Of a stretch of DNA of 64,000 bases, positions 1-8,053 are shown one piece after another. Where the stretch lies: the NCBI GenBank assembly GCA_034434515.1, contig DAOTZA010000097.1, positions 23,970-87,969 of the forward strand, read 5' to 3'. The notes beneath the pieces are model-generated. The model worked only from the letters and a program-made list of their open reading frames with translations. It was not told the origin of the DNA and made no database searches. How positions within the stretch are numbered: the stretch's first letter is position 1; each line of letters begins with the position of its first letter. Made by a program: the position numbers and the translations under genes. The stretch is from NAK19 sp034434515. Lineage in GTDB: Bacteria > Chloroflexota > Anaerolineae > Anaerolineales > UBA4823.

Positions 1-1446
1 TCGGCCGTGTTTTTGGGCTTGTTGCGCGCCAAGATCCTGGCTGCTACCTTAGGCCCTTTTGGCGTGGGCATTTTTTCGCAGGCGAATGCCTTTTTTACCC
101 TGCTGCAAGGTTTTTACATCCTTGGCTTGGGTGGCAGTCTGACCAAGATGATCGCCGAGACCCGCGCTCGGGAAGACTATAAGGGCTTGAATCAGACCAT
201 TCTCACCGTTATGCTGGCGTATGGCTTGCTAGGCTTGCTGTTTGTGATCCTCTCGGCTGTTTTTGCCGCACCGCTCGCCCGCTTCGCCTTTAACAGCTCG
301 GCTTATTGGTCCTATATCCTCATCGTCGGTTTAACCGCCTATGCCTGGTTGTTCTATCAGGAAGTGCTGATCATCTTCCGCGGCTTGATGCAATGGCGCG
401 AGGCCTCGCTGGTCGCTATCGTGGGCAACGGGGTTAATCTGCTGATCATGCTGATATGTATCTTGCTTTGGGAAGTTTGGGGAGCGGTTCTTTCTTTGCT
501 TCTCTCCCAGGTAGTCAGTTTTTTCTTAGCGTTTTGGCTGCTGGTGCGCTCGACTGCCCGGCGGCATCAAATTCGCTTCTGGAAATCCAGACCCCAGTGG
601 CAGATCTTGCGTTCGCTGTTGGATTTTGCCGGCCCGCTAACGGTAATGAATCTGCTGGGCACGCTACTTTACCTCACCATCCGCAGCCAGGTCGTTCGTC
701 AGCTTGGCGCCGAAGCCAACGGCCTGTACCAGGCTGCTTATTCGGTCTCTTATGCCTATATGGGGTTTGTCAATACGGCCATTTGGGGCTATGGCATTCC
801 CAAACTCTCCTCCCTCAAAGAAAATGTTGCTGAGGTTGTGCGCATTCAGAACAACAGCCTGCGCCTTGGCTGGCTGACTCTGGTGCCTTTCACCATTGCT
901 TTGCTGGCTGGGCGCGAGATTTGGATTCCCTTGTTGTTTAGTTCGGCATTCCTTGCGGTGGCGCCGTTATTTATCTGGCAACTGATGGGAGATGTGATCT
1001 TCTTTGTGCGCATGAACATCCTAATTTCCATGGTGCCGCTGGAGAAGATGCGCAATTATTTTTTTGAGGGTTTTACCTATTGGATTTCCTGGACGGCTTT
1101 TTCAGTTCTATTCCTTAACCGCTGGGGGATCGGGGCGGTGATCGGCGGTTATTTTTTAATCAATCTCATCTTTTTGGCTTTTGACTTCACCGTCCAAAGC
1201 CGTGTCAACGGCTTTCGATTGCGTCAGGATAATTTGCAGATGTTTCTCAAAGGGATTCCCCTGACGGGCTTGGGCTATCTGATTGCCCAGTTTGTCCCTT
1301 CTCTACCCCTGCGCCTGGCTCTGTGTAGTGTGATTATCCTGGTATTGCTGATCTGGCTGCCTGGCGAACTGGAAAAGCGCAATGGCGTTGCCTATCTGCG
1401 CCAGTTGCTGGTCAAGCTGTCAGTCCCTTTTCAAAAGCGCCCTTAG
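1..1446 (+). CDS. Oligosaccharide flippase-like membrane protein (5' end cut by window edge)
   Basis: An integral membrane protein of the MOP/polysaccharide-biosynthesis (Wzx/RfbX-like) type, expected to flip lipid-linked sugars across the inner membrane. The reading frame is open from the first base, and the residues before the first possible start (a GTG at 7) continue the hydrophobic helix typical of the family N-terminus (LLRAKILAATLGPFGVGIF), so the true start lies upstream. About 480 residues are visible with roughly a dozen hydrophobic segments; the family is usually 420-500 residues long. No glycan genes follow, because the next gene is on the other strand, so the substrate cannot be inferred from here. 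Confidence 0.8.
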   Translation, partial: SAVFLGLLRAKILAATLGPFGVGIFSQANAFFTLLQGFYILGLGGSLTKMIAETRAREDYKGLNQTILTVMLAYGLLGLLFVILSAVFAAPLARFAFNSSAYWSYILIVGLTAYAWLFYQEVLIIFRGLMQWREASLVAIVGNGVNLLIMLICILLWEVWGAVLSLLLSQVVSFFLAFWLLVRSTARRHQIRFWKSRPQWQILRSLLDFAGPLTVMNLLGTLLYLTIRSQVVRQLGAEANGLYQAAYSVSYAYMGFVNTAIWGYGIPKLSSLKENVAEVVRIQNNSLRLGWLTLVPFTIALLAGREIWIPLLFSSAFLAVAPLFIWQLMGDVIFFVRMNILISMVPLEKMRNYFFEGFTYWISWTAFSVLFLNRWGIGAVIGGYFLINLIFLAFDFTVQSRVNGFRLRQDNLQMFLKGIPLTGLGYLIAQFVPSLPLRLALCSVIILVLLIWLPGELEKRNGVAYLRQLLVKLSVPFQKRP

Positions 1447-1603
1447 CCATATCGATTTTGCTTTTTCTGGCGAATGTTTCTTGGTGTGGGAAACGTCCCC
1501 CCAACTTTAGCAGAGCGGGATTTTGGAGCCGACCTCAAACCTTTGGGAGGCTTGTTTGGGTTTTGCCACTGAGAGCTTAAACCTTTGCTTTGTCAGAGGA
1601 CAT

Positions 1604-1864
1604 TTAGGGCATCTGCTCAAATTCCTGCACCTGCGCTAAAAAGGCAGCCACGACGGTGGGGTCGAACTGCTTGCCGGCCTGTGCGCGCAAATACTCCAGC
1701 ACTTGCTCTCTCTTCCATGCCTGGCGATACGGGCGATCCGAGTGCAGGGTATCCCAGACGTCCAAGACAGCAAAAATACGGGCTTCTAAGACGCGCTCGA
1801 TGACCACTCCAATGCCAAGGGGAGCAGCGCTAAAAATCGATTGGAGAAAGCTCGCTCTATCCAT
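1604..1864 (-). pseudogene. PAS-start / HD-GYP-tail remnant
   Basis: An 87-codon frame whose ATG overlaps the stop of the upstream GGDEF gene. Its first 25 residues (FLQSIFSAAPLGIGVV) look like the beginning of a PAS domain. From about residue 28 the sequence becomes the last part of an HD-GYP phosphodiesterase domain (FAVLDVWDTLHSDRPYRQAW, then KQFDPTVVAAFL). The rest of the PAS domain and the HD metal-binding core are missing, so this looks like a PAS-HD-GYP gene that suffered a large internal deletion. No activity is expected from what remains. It might still be translated by coupling to the GGDEF gene. Confidence 0.6.
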
Positions 1865-3857
1865 CGTTAACCGTTCGAGTTCGCTTTCGGGAGCGTTTGC
1901 GCGCTTTATGTTCATACATCTTGTGATCGGCCTGGCTGAAAAGCTGTGCCAGCGGCAGCGGTTGCGTGGCTGTGGCAATGCCATAGGACAGATGTACCGG
2001 CATTTGCGGGTGAGAGAGATTATAGCGTTTGAGGTTTGAGGCTATCCGCCGCGAAAGTTGCTCGGCAATTTGCTCATCCGCACCGGGTAATAACACGGCA
2101 AACTCATCGCCGCCAATGCGCGCCACCACATCCTGGGCGCGGAAGGAGGCGCGTAGGATTTCGGCCGCGCTGCGCAGCAAATCGTCACCGGCGCTATGCC
2201 CGAATTCGTCGTTAATGCGCTTCAAGCCATCCACATCGGCAACCAGGATGCTGATGGGAAGAGTGCTCTTTTTCTCCAGTTGGGCGAGGGTCTCTTCAAA
2301 GTAAGCCCGGTTGTACAGGCCGGTTAACACATCGTGGCTGCTAAGATATTCCAGCTTTTGCTCTTTTTGTTTGCGGTCGCTCAGATCGACATACATGGCA
2401 TAACCACCGACAATTTCCTCGCCCACCTGGATTGGGGCTGCGCACACCTGAACGGGCACCAGACTGTGATCTTTCCGCATGCGCACGGTTTCTTTATCAA
2501 TGGTTGCGCCTGAAAAGACGGCCAGAGAAAGCCCCCTGGCTTCCTCAACTCGTTCGGGGGGGATGATCAGGTCATTGATGTACTGACCGATGACTTCATC
2601 CTGCGTATAACCGAACAGACTCTCGAAAGCCCGGTTTACCCGCACCAAGCGGTCTTGCGTATCCAGCATCGCAATGGCAACGGGAGTGTTTTCGAACAAC
2701 TGCTGGAATAAGTGGCGTTGTTTTTCTATCTCGCGTTCTACCTGCTTGCGGGCAGTGATATCCATCAGGGTGACCAGTACACTGCGAAAAGCTTCTCTAT
2801 CCTCGGGCGGTGGAAAGGTAATGCTCACCAGAACATCAATGCGCTTGCCTTGTAAAGTACAGTTGACCGTTTCGCTGGCAAAATAGGTCTTGCCGGCCGC
2901 AATCGCCAGAATTTCCTCTTTCAGGACACTCAAGGCATCTGCGGGGATGATCTTGGCGAGGTTATCCAGTAATTGCGCTTTGTTTTGGGCGCCGAACATC
3001 CGCACCGTGGTGTTATTTACATCCCGCACGCGGATTTTTTGAGCCGCCAGGTGCAGGAATTGAGGGTGTTCATCAAGATAGCGTTCAAAATCGGTGATGC
3101 CTTGTTGGCGAAGCTCTTCAATGGCTGCCTTGACGGCTGAGAAATCTTCCTCCCAAATGGAGACCGCCGCAGTTTCAAAAATGTTGCGGTAGCGGGCTTC
3201 GCTGGCGCGCAGCGCTCGTTCGATCTCTTCACGCTTGCCCAGGTCACGGTAGATGCCCACGGTGGCGACGACCTTGCCGTCAACCCGGCGATTGCTGATC
3301 GAACCCTCTACGTCAATGCGCCGCTGGTCTTTCGTGAGAAAGGTAGCGTTGACGATTGCTACCTGCTCACCCTGCAGGATGCGTTGAAATAACGCCAGGC
3401 AATGCTCTCGGCATTCAGGGGCGAGGATGTCGATCAGGTTTAGCTGTTGGACTTCCTCTGTCGAATAGCCCAGCGTTTCTCGCCAGGCTCGATTCACGAA
3501 AAGAAAACGCCCTTCGGTATCAACCGATTGGATCAGGTCGGAGGCATTTTCAAACAGTTCTCTAAAGTGGGCTTCGCTTTCTTGCAAGGCGATTTCAGTC
3601 TGCCTTTGCGCAGTGATGTCACGGGCGATGCCGCAAATGCCGCTGATCCTGCCCTGCGGATCGCGTATGGGGGTTTTAACGACGCTAAACACATGCAGTT
3701 GCCCCTGCACCTCAAAGCAATCCTCGCCCCTGTAGTTCTCGCCCCTTAAGACCTGTTGATCGGTTTGCTGAATTGGTTGCGCGGTTGCCTCGCCAAAAAG
3801 TTCTGCATCACTTTTTCCCAGAATTTCTAGCTTTGACAGCCCCAAGAGGCGTTCCAT
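1857..3857 (-). CDS. Multi-PAS diguanylate cyclase (GGDEF), N-terminus disturbed
   Basis: A predicted cytosolic sensor that makes cyclic di-GMP. Four PAS-like segments are visible: a partial first one (residues 1-80), then about 93-205, 218-370 and 378-490. They are followed by a GGDEF domain (about 500-660) with the intact catalytic motif RIGGDEF and the conserved HDVLTGLYNR entry. The ATG used here at 3857 falls in the middle of the first PAS domain. In the same frame 33 more codons (to 3956) encode the missing start of that domain, but the codon that sits 6 nt after a good GGAGG ribosome site is ATA instead of ATG. The gene therefore probably lost its start codon or uses an unusual one. 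No membrane segment is seen. Confidence 0.8.
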   Translation of the reverse strand: MERLLGLSKLEILGKSDAELFGEATAQPIQQTDQQVLRGENYRGEDCFEVQGQLHVFSVVKTPIRDPQGRISGICGIARDITAQRQTEIALQESEAHFRELFENASDLIQSVDTEGRFLFVNRAWRETLGYSTEEVQQLNLIDILAPECREHCLALFQRILQGEQVAIVNATFLTKDQRRIDVEGSISNRRVDGKVVATVGIYRDLGKREEIERALRASEARYRNIFETAAVSIWEEDFSAVKAAIEELRQQGITDFERYLDEHPQFLHLAAQKIRVRDVNNTTVRMFGAQNKAQLLDNLAKIIPADALSVLKEEILAIAAGKTYFASETVNCTLQGKRIDVLVSITFPPPEDREAFRSVLVTLMDITARKQVEREIEKQRHLFQQLFENTPVAIAMLDTQDRLVRVNRAFESLFGYTQDEVIGQYINDLIIPPERVEEARGLSLAVFSGATIDKETVRMRKDHSLVPVQVCAAPIQVGEEIVGGYAMYVDLSDRKQKEQKLEYLSSHDVLTGLYNRAYFEETLAQLEKKSTLPISILVADVDGLKRINDEFGHSAGDDLLRSAAEILRASFRAQDVVARIGGDEFAVLLPGADEQIAEQLSRRIASNLKRYNLSHPQMPVHLSYGIATATQPLPLAQLFSQADHKMYEHKARKRSRKRTRTVNDG

Positions 3858-3956
3858 GGCAGCATTGACCTGGATATAGCGCAGGGAAGCATCCTTGATG
3901 AAGATGGCATCCTGGGCGCTTTCAAAGATGGCATGGAAGATAATGTCCTCGTCTAT

Positions 3957-4428
3957 CTATAGCCTCCGAGGGTGGTTTTTGGCTTATCAAGGGGATCGGG
4001 TTCACTCATCGGGTAGCAGACGGGTACCTTTGTTTTTTCTATTAAACAGTATACAACAAAATACCCCGATTCATGTCTTTACAAAATGGTTAGGAGATTC
4101 TGCTGAAGATGTCGGGAAGCGAAAAGATTTTTGCCCGCAAAAAGCAGGTTTGCCATTGCTAATCCTGCATGCTTAATGAATCCACGAATAGAGGCGTATA
4201 AACACAAAGTTTTCCCCGAATGGACGCAAATGAACACAAATATACGCATGCATTCGCGTTTATTCGCGGTTAATTCCTCGCTCAAGGCTCTTGATGGCAG
4301 GCAACTCTGGTGCTTTCCGCTATTCTCTGACCATCATTTTAGGTGAACTTGGCAAAACGCCTGGCGTTGCCCACGGTTGACTTGCGCAGAGCTGACATCA
4401 AACCAATATCGATGGTACACTTGCCGCA
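3957..4428. other. Intergenic stretch with degenerate repeat
   Basis: About 470 bases with no convincing gene. The left edge holds the GGAGG ribosome site (complement of 3963-3967) of the GGDEF gene. The middle, around 4190-4275, is a tract of imperfect copies of motifs such as CGCGAATAAACGC and TTGTGTTCATTTGCG, which recur at 18137-18188. Nothing else recognisable. Confidence 0.5.
4216..4274. repeat. Degenerate copy of CGCGAATAAACGC-type palindromic repeat
   Basis: Read on the minus strand this segment begins AACCGCGAATAAACGC and continues with TTGTGTTCATTTGCGT, matching the better preserved palindrome at 18137-18188. Its two arms pair only partly, so it looks like an older copy. Its function is unknown. 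Confidence 0.4.
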
Positions 4429-4854
4429 ATGATCTGGATTGCTCCCCATATCTCGATTGAAGAAAAAGACCTGCAATGGGACTTTGTGCGCGCCACCGGT
4501 CCAGGTGGGCAAAATGTCAATAAAGTATCCACTGCTGTTCAGCTACGCTTAAATGTGCTTCACAATGAAAGAATTCCACCAGAGGTAAAAGAACGCTTAC
4601 AACACCTGGCTGGTAAACGGATCAATGCCAATGGAGAGCTGGTCATCCAGGCTCAACGCTACCGCACGCAGGAACAAAACCGACAGGATGCGCTACAGCG
4701 CTTGATCTTTCTACTTCAAAAGGCTGCCCAAAAGCCCAAACCGCGTCGCCCTACCCAACCTCCCCCGGCCGCCCGCCAAGCACGGTTGGACGCCAAGCGA
4801 CACCGCAGTCAGATCAAAGCCCTGCGCCAGAAGCGAGATTTGGAGGTCGATTGA
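4429..4854 (+). CDS. arfB: Alternative ribosome-rescue factor ArfB (peptidyl-tRNA hydrolase)
   Basis: A stand-alone class I release-factor domain that frees ribosomes stalled without a stop codon by hydrolysing the peptidyl-tRNA. The catalytic GGQ lies in the family context GPGGQNVNKVSTAVQLR (residues about 24-40). The C-terminal 35 residues are the expected flexible basic tail (KPKPRRPTQPP, DAKRHRSQIKALRQKR) that senses the empty mRNA channel. At 141 residues it is the normal size for ArfB/YaeJ and too short for RF1/RF2. The ATG at 4429 gives a complete domain. It is transcribed alone. Confidence 0.9.
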   Translation: MIWIAPHISIEEKDLQWDFVRATGPGGQNVNKVSTAVQLRLNVLHNERIPPEVKERLQHLAGKRINANGELVIQAQRYRTQEQNRQDALQRLIFLLQKAAQKPKPRRPTQPPPAARQARLDAKRHRSQIKALRQKRDLEVD

Positions 4855-4974
4855 ACGTTTAGGGAAAAATTTGCCGCCTTTGCCGCCGAATGCCGGGCAA
4901 TCGTTGCTGCAAACTGAATTTTTCTTCCAGGAGGGTTGCAAAACCGCCCAGGCAAAGCAAAGCGCCTAGAGAGT

Positions 4975-5580
4975 TTAACGCCAGTTGAACCCCAACACAT
5001 ACACCACAGTGATCACCAGGAAGAGGAGTGGGAAAGCTCTGATTAGCTTCTCCTGGCTGAAAACTTTCGATCCCATGCGCAAGAAGGAGAGAATCACTCC
5101 CATCAGACCGATCAACGCTCCCCCGAGGCTGACCATCAAGAAGCCGACCCCGCTGCGCTGAGTAGCTACCATGCCTAATGGCAGCAGAAAGATCGTCAGC
5201 CCGGCTACGCCATGCACTAGGGCAAGGATCAGGATAGCCATTTGGCGGGGTGTGTTGGTAAAGCGGGTCAACCCAATCGCCAGGAAGCCGAGGATGGCAT
5301 ACGTCATGTAAAAGTTACGCCATTCGGGGAGATATTCCCACACCATCCCACAGGCTAAGCTCAAGGGGATGAGGGTCGCAACAACCACGACAATCGGGCT
5401 TTGTAGAACCTCCAAACCGAGAATCAGGATGAGTAAGCCCGAGACCAGTAACGCCCCAAAACCAATGGTATAAGCTAGCATTGGGATGCTTCCCAAACCC
5501 TCGACTCCGAAAGCAACCTGGTAGGAAGCGAGGAGAGCGGTCATCAAGAATAGTAGCCGATCGAATGGTGAGACTTTCAT
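4975..5580 (-). CDS. Six-helix membrane protein, partner of UbiA gene
   Basis: A 201-residue protein made almost entirely of hydrophobic helices (about six). It starts MKVSPFDRLLFLMTALLASYQ; this ATG overlaps the stop of the upstream UbiA-type gene by four bases (ATGA), so the two are translationally coupled. I do not recognise a named family and see no cofactor or metal motif. The tight coupling suggests a membrane role linked to the prenyltransferase. Confidence 0.65.
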   Translation of the reverse strand: MKVSPFDRLLFLMTALLASYQVAFGVEGLGSIPMLAYTIGFGALLVSGLLILILGLEVLQSPIVVVVATLIPLSLACGMVWEYLPEWRNFYMTYAILGFLAIGLTRFTNTPRQMAILILALVHGVAGLTIFLLPLGMVATQRSGVGFLMVSLGGALIGLMGVILSFLRMGSKVFSQEKLIRAFPLLFLVITVVYVLGFNWR

Positions 5581-6455
5581 TGAATAGACAACAAAATCAT
5601 CGAGGCGAGCATATAGAGCGAGGCGTATTTGAACAAGCCAAAGTTCACCCGTTCGTTGGGTCGCACGAGACTGCCAAGGGCAAGGAGAAGCAAGCCGGTG
5701 GATAGGACAACCAGCAAACGGACAAAACCCCATTGGACTCCAATCAGAAGGCTGGCTGTAGCGATGGCAAGGGCTGCCAGCACACTTGAAGCCGCAATGG
5801 TGGCGCGGGTAACCGGGAAGCCGTAGCAAGAAGGAAAAGTGGGCACGCCGGCATTCTGATAATCCGCGTAAAAGCGCATGGCGAAGGTAAGAATGTGGGT
5901 GGGAATCCAGAACAGCACCGAGAGGGTGAGCAAAAATCCAATCAGATCGATCGCGCCGACCCCCAGGACGCGCCCAGCCAGAATCGGCATTCCTCCGGCG
6001 ATGCCGCCCCACACAATACTCCAACATGTGCGCCGTTTGAGCCAGATGGTATAGACAACCACATCGAAAAACCAACCGGCAAAGACGACCAGGGCATAGA
6101 GCGGAGAGAGCAATGCTGACCAGCCAAGTCCAATCACCGAGAGAATCAAGCCTAACCTTACGGTCTCTTGAGAGGAGAGTTCACCGCTGGGCAGAGGGCG
6201 TTTTTGCGTGCGTCCCATCCTGGCGTCGATATCCCGATCCCACCACATGTTCAGAACCGTTGAGCCGCTGATAGCCAGAAAGAGACTGCCACTCAACCCG
6301 AGCAGGGTGGGGAGGTGAAAGATCGGACAGCGGGCGCTCATATAGCCGGCCAGACCGGTCGCCAGCAAGAGAAAGGTCTGCAAGCTCTTAATCAAAGGCC
6401 AGTAAAGTCGTAGTTTTCGCTTGATGGTTTGCATCCAACTTGAGCCGCGGTTCAT
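5577..6455 (-). CDS. UbiA-family prenyltransferase (heme O synthase-like)
   Basis: An integral membrane prenyltransferase with about nine helices. It has the two Asp-rich motifs of the UbiA superfamily: the first in NMWWDRDIDARMGRTQKRPLPSG, the second near DYQNAGVPTFP. The block YTIWLKRRTCWSIVWGGIAGGMP is closest to protoheme IX farnesyltransferase (CtaB/CyoE), which makes heme O, but menaquinone or other prenylation cannot be excluded. The ATG at 6455 is preferred over the one at 6467 because GAGGA lies just upstream of it. No heme-copper oxidase genes are in the window. Confidence 0.75.
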   Translation of the reverse strand: MNRGSSWMQTIKRKLRLYWPLIKSLQTFLLLATGLAGYMSARCPIFHLPTLLGLSGSLFLAISGSTVLNMWWDRDIDARMGRTQKRPLPSGELSSQETVRLGLILSVIGLGWSALLSPLYALVVFAGWFFDVVVYTIWLKRRTCWSIVWGGIAGGMPILAGRVLGVGAIDLIGFLLTLSVLFWIPTHILTFAMRFYADYQNAGVPTFPSCYGFPVTRATIAASSVLAALAIATASLLIGVQWGFVRLLVVLSTGLLLLALGSLVRPNERVNFGLFKYASLYMLASMILLSIQ

Positions 6456-6580
6456 TTTTTTCCTCATGCGGGTAGAAATGTTTTGGGATCGCCAAAAATC
6501 TTTCCAGAGCCCATCAAATTATACATCACTGTGGTAGACGTGCGCAACGAAAACCGACTTGAGGTTGCCTCGGCGCCTCT

Positions 6581-6690
6581 GGCAGCGTGTGTGCTATAAT
6601 TCTCCGTGAGCGCTTTGCCGTCCAACACGAGCTTGCATCTTTTTCCGCTCCGCGTCGCGCTGGCGGCTCCACCGCAATTCGGTTGGGTAG
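6581..6690 (+). repeat. 110-bp duplicated segment, copy A (promoter plus attC-like site)
   Basis: This segment recurs almost unchanged at 7289-7398. It starts GGCAGCGTGTGTGCTATAAT and ends GGTTGGGTAG. It contains an extended -10 element (TGCTATAAT, TATAAT at 6595-6600) and a 69-nt attC-like site. No gene lies inside it. It stands 46 bases upstream of the first antitoxin gene and can supply its promoter. Confidence 0.75.
6620..6688 (+). other. attC-like recombination site (integron cassette type)
   Basis: The site is bounded by GTCCAAC (fits RYYYAAC) and GTTGGGT (fits GTTRRRY), the two core sites of integron attC elements, 69 nt apart. The arms pair as CCAAC, CGA and TTGC with extra unpaired bases on one side, as expected for the extrahelical bases of attC. 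The tip is a small hairpin (GTCGC/GCGGC). No integrase gene is present in the window, so this would be a cluster of attC sites lacking an integron integrase. Confidence 0.5.
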
Positions 6691-6736
6691 TGTAGTAAGT
6701 GAGAAGTATTTGTTCTGCAGATAGGAGAAGCAAACG

Positions 6737-6961
6737 ATGACTCATCTCACAGTTGCAGATTTGACGGTTGACGAGTTAAGGACGCTTATCCGCGAAGTTG
6801 TTATCCAAACCTTCTTGGAAATGTTTGGCGATCCCGATGAAGGGTTGGAGTTAAGTGACGAATTCATTCTAGAACTCCAGCGCGCTTTAACCACCGATGA
6901 GGCGGGGAGCATCCATATACCTGCTCACGAAGTTGCGGCGAAACTCGGGTTGACTTGGTAA
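6737..6961 (+). CDS. Probable type II antitoxin
   Basis: A 74-residue acidic protein (LTVDELRTLIREVV, then FGDPDEGLELSDEF, then HIPAHEVAAKLGLTW). It resembles small antitoxins found beside RelE/ParE toxins in Chloroflexota and cyanobacteria. It ends 5 bases before the toxin start, so the pair forms one operon. The ribosome site AGGAGAAG precedes the ATG. The promoter is probably the extended -10 at 6592-6600. No DNA-binding fold can be assigned with confidence. Confidence 0.65.
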   Translation: MTHLTVADLTVDELRTLIREVVIQTFLEMFGDPDEGLELSDEFILELQRALTTDEAGSIHIPAHEVAAKLGLTW

Positions 6962-6965
6962 CATT

Positions 6966-7235
6966 GTGTTCCACGTAGACTTTACCCCTGTAGCGGAGAG
7001 TGATCTAGCGCGTTTAGACAAGTCTGTCGCACAGCGCATTTTGAAAAAGTTGCGTTGGTTAGCAGAAAACTTTGAGACCATAACACCCGAGACGCTAACA
7101 GGGCCATGGCAAAGGGTGTTGAAACTACGTGTCGGTGATTATCGAGTGTTGTATAACTGCGATAGGGAGAAAAAGAAGATTCTTGTCTACTTCATCAGAC
7201 ATCGTCGTGAGATTTATAAGCAAAGCGCTGGCTAA
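6966..7235 (+). CDS. RelE/ParE-family toxin
   Basis: An 89-residue toxin of the RelE/ParE fold: VDFTPVAESDLARLDKSVAQRILKKLRWL at the N-terminus and LKLRVGDYRVLYNCDREKKKILVYFIRHRREIY at the C-terminus, the usual basic strand-helix core. RelE members cleave mRNA on the ribosome and ParE members poison gyrase; the sequence alone does not decide which. It starts at GTG 6966, five bases after the antitoxin. Its last codons and stop lie inside a 75-bp repeat shared with the end of the next cassette, so the repeat supplies the C-terminus. Confidence 0.8.
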   Translation: MFHVDFTPVAESDLARLDKSVAQRILKKLRWLAENFETITPETLTGPWQRVLKLRVGDYRVLYNCDREKKKILVYFIRHRREIYKQSAG

Positions 7236-7294
7236 CCTGCGCTTCGATCTGACCGCTTTTATTTTAGCAGTTCAAGTGTGGGCTGATGGGCAGC
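7220..7294 (+). repeat. 75-bp post-toxin repeat, copy 1 (degenerate attC-like)
   Basis: Shares its ends with 8054-8128 and has exactly the same length: the first 28 bases differ at one position (GCAAAGCGCTGGCTAACCTG), and the last 20 are nearly the same (AGTGTGGGCT..TGGGCAGC). The centre varies but keeps inverted arms (CGCTTCGA...TTCAAGTG). The pattern of conserved ends, variable middle and hairpin arms, placed right after a toxin gene, fits a diverged cassette recombination site. Confidence 0.55.
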
Positions 7295-7398
7295 GTGTGT
7301 GCTATAATTTTCCGGTGAGCGATTGTCGTCCAACACGAGCTTGCATCTGTTTCCGCTCCGCGCCGCGTTGGCGGCTCCACCGCAATTCGGTTGGGTAG
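7289..7398 (+). repeat. 110-bp duplicated segment, copy B (promoter plus attC-like site)
   Basis: Second copy of the segment at 6581-6690, with only a few substitutions. It follows the 75-bp repeat directly and places its extended -10 (TATAAT 7303-7308 preceded by TGC) upstream of the second toxin-antitoxin pair. Differences in the hairpin tip (GCCGC/GCGGC here, GTCGC/GCGGC in copy A) keep the pairing, which suggests selection on structure. Confidence 0.75.
7328..7396 (+). other. attC-like recombination site, second copy
   Basis: Same bounds as the first site: GTCCAAC at 7328-7334 and GTTGGGT at 7390-7396, again 69 nt in total. The interval between the two GTTGGGT boxes is 708 bases and holds exactly one toxin-antitoxin operon, the size and layout of an integron cassette with its site at the 3' end. 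Confidence 0.5.
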
Positions 7399-7435
7399 CC
7401 TTTATAGAGTACTTCTTGCGAGGAAGTTTGAGAAA

Positions 7436-7660
7436 ATGTTACAAGTTAGTGTGGAAGAAGCGAAGTCACGTTTGCTTGAGTTGGTGAATGCCGTGCTAAA
7501 GGGCGAAACAGTCGTTATTTTCAACGATTTTCAGGAAGCTGTGCAACTGGTACCCGTTATTGCACCGACATGCCGCCAATTTGGGAGTGCAAAAGGACTT
7601 GTAGTTATATGCGAGGATTTTGATGCTCCTCTTGCCGACTTCAACGCCTATATGCCATGA
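7436..7660 (+). CDS. Phd/YefM-like antitoxin (VapB role)
   Basis: A 74-residue protein whose start MLQVSVEEAKSRLLELVNAVLKGETVVI matches the N-terminal DNA-binding dimer of Phd/YefM antitoxins (a short strand, then EAK..L..L...V..GE). The C-terminal half would bind the toxin. AGGAAG precedes the ATG at 7436. The stop overlaps the toxin start by four bases (ATGA), giving translational coupling. Such antitoxins normally repress their own promoter, here probably the -10 at 7303-7308. Confidence 0.75.
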   Translation: MLQVSVEEAKSRLLELVNAVLKGETVVIFNDFQEAVQLVPVIAPTCRQFGSAKGLVVICEDFDAPLADFNAYMP

Positions 7661-8043
7661 GGCTATTGCTGGACACTCACAGTTTCTTGTGGTTTATTAG
7701 TGGGGATGAACGTCTCAGTTCAACCGCGCGAACGTTGATTGAAGATGTCCATAATGACGTTTTCTTGAGTGTTGCCAGCCTGTGGGAGATGGCCATTAAA
7801 ATCAGTTTGGGTAGACTCCGACTGGCACAACCCTTTGAGGCCTTTATTTCTCAGCAAATCAGTCTGAATCGTATCGGTTTGCTTGGTATAACCATCAGCC
7901 ATACAGCCCAAGTAGCTATTCTTCCGTTTCATCATCATGATCCATTTGATAGGCTGCTGATTGCCCAATCTATTGTCGAGCAGATGCCAATGGTGAGCCG
8001 CGACCCCGAATTTGATACTTACGGTATCACGCGGCTGTGGTAG
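7657..8043 (+). CDS. PIN-domain ribonuclease toxin (VapC-type)
   Basis: A 128-residue PIN-domain toxin that would cut RNA using Mg2+. The acidic residues are in the expected places: D6 in LLLDTHSFLWF, E43 in SVASLWEMAIKISLGRL, and the later DPFDRLLIAQ and SRDPEFDTY. The family architecture and length are complete. It is coupled by ATGA overlap to the antitoxin before it. A 75-bp repeat begins 10 bases after its stop. Confidence 0.88.
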   Translation: MRLLLDTHSFLWFISGDERLSSTARTLIEDVHNDVFLSVASLWEMAIKISLGRLRLAQPFEAFISQQISLNRIGLLGITISHTAQVAILPFHHHDPFDRLLIAQSIVEQMPMVSRDPEFDTYGITRLW

Positions 8044-8053
8044 CCGTTCACTG

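Noticed and set aside
1656..2039. Plus-strand frames opposite the GGDEF gene
   Set aside because: Shadows of the minus-strand coding sequence, without motifs or start signals.
4975..6075. A longer 366-residue frame covering the membrane protein
   Set aside because: Its first 165 residues are antisense-like, Cys/His/Arg-rich sequence overlapping the UbiA gene in another frame; the ATG at 5580 overlapping the UbiA stop is the credible start.
6464..6745. A 93-residue minus-strand frame in the first cassette boundary
   Set aside because: It runs antisense through the repeat and attC-like site, has no ribosome site and no recognisable domain.
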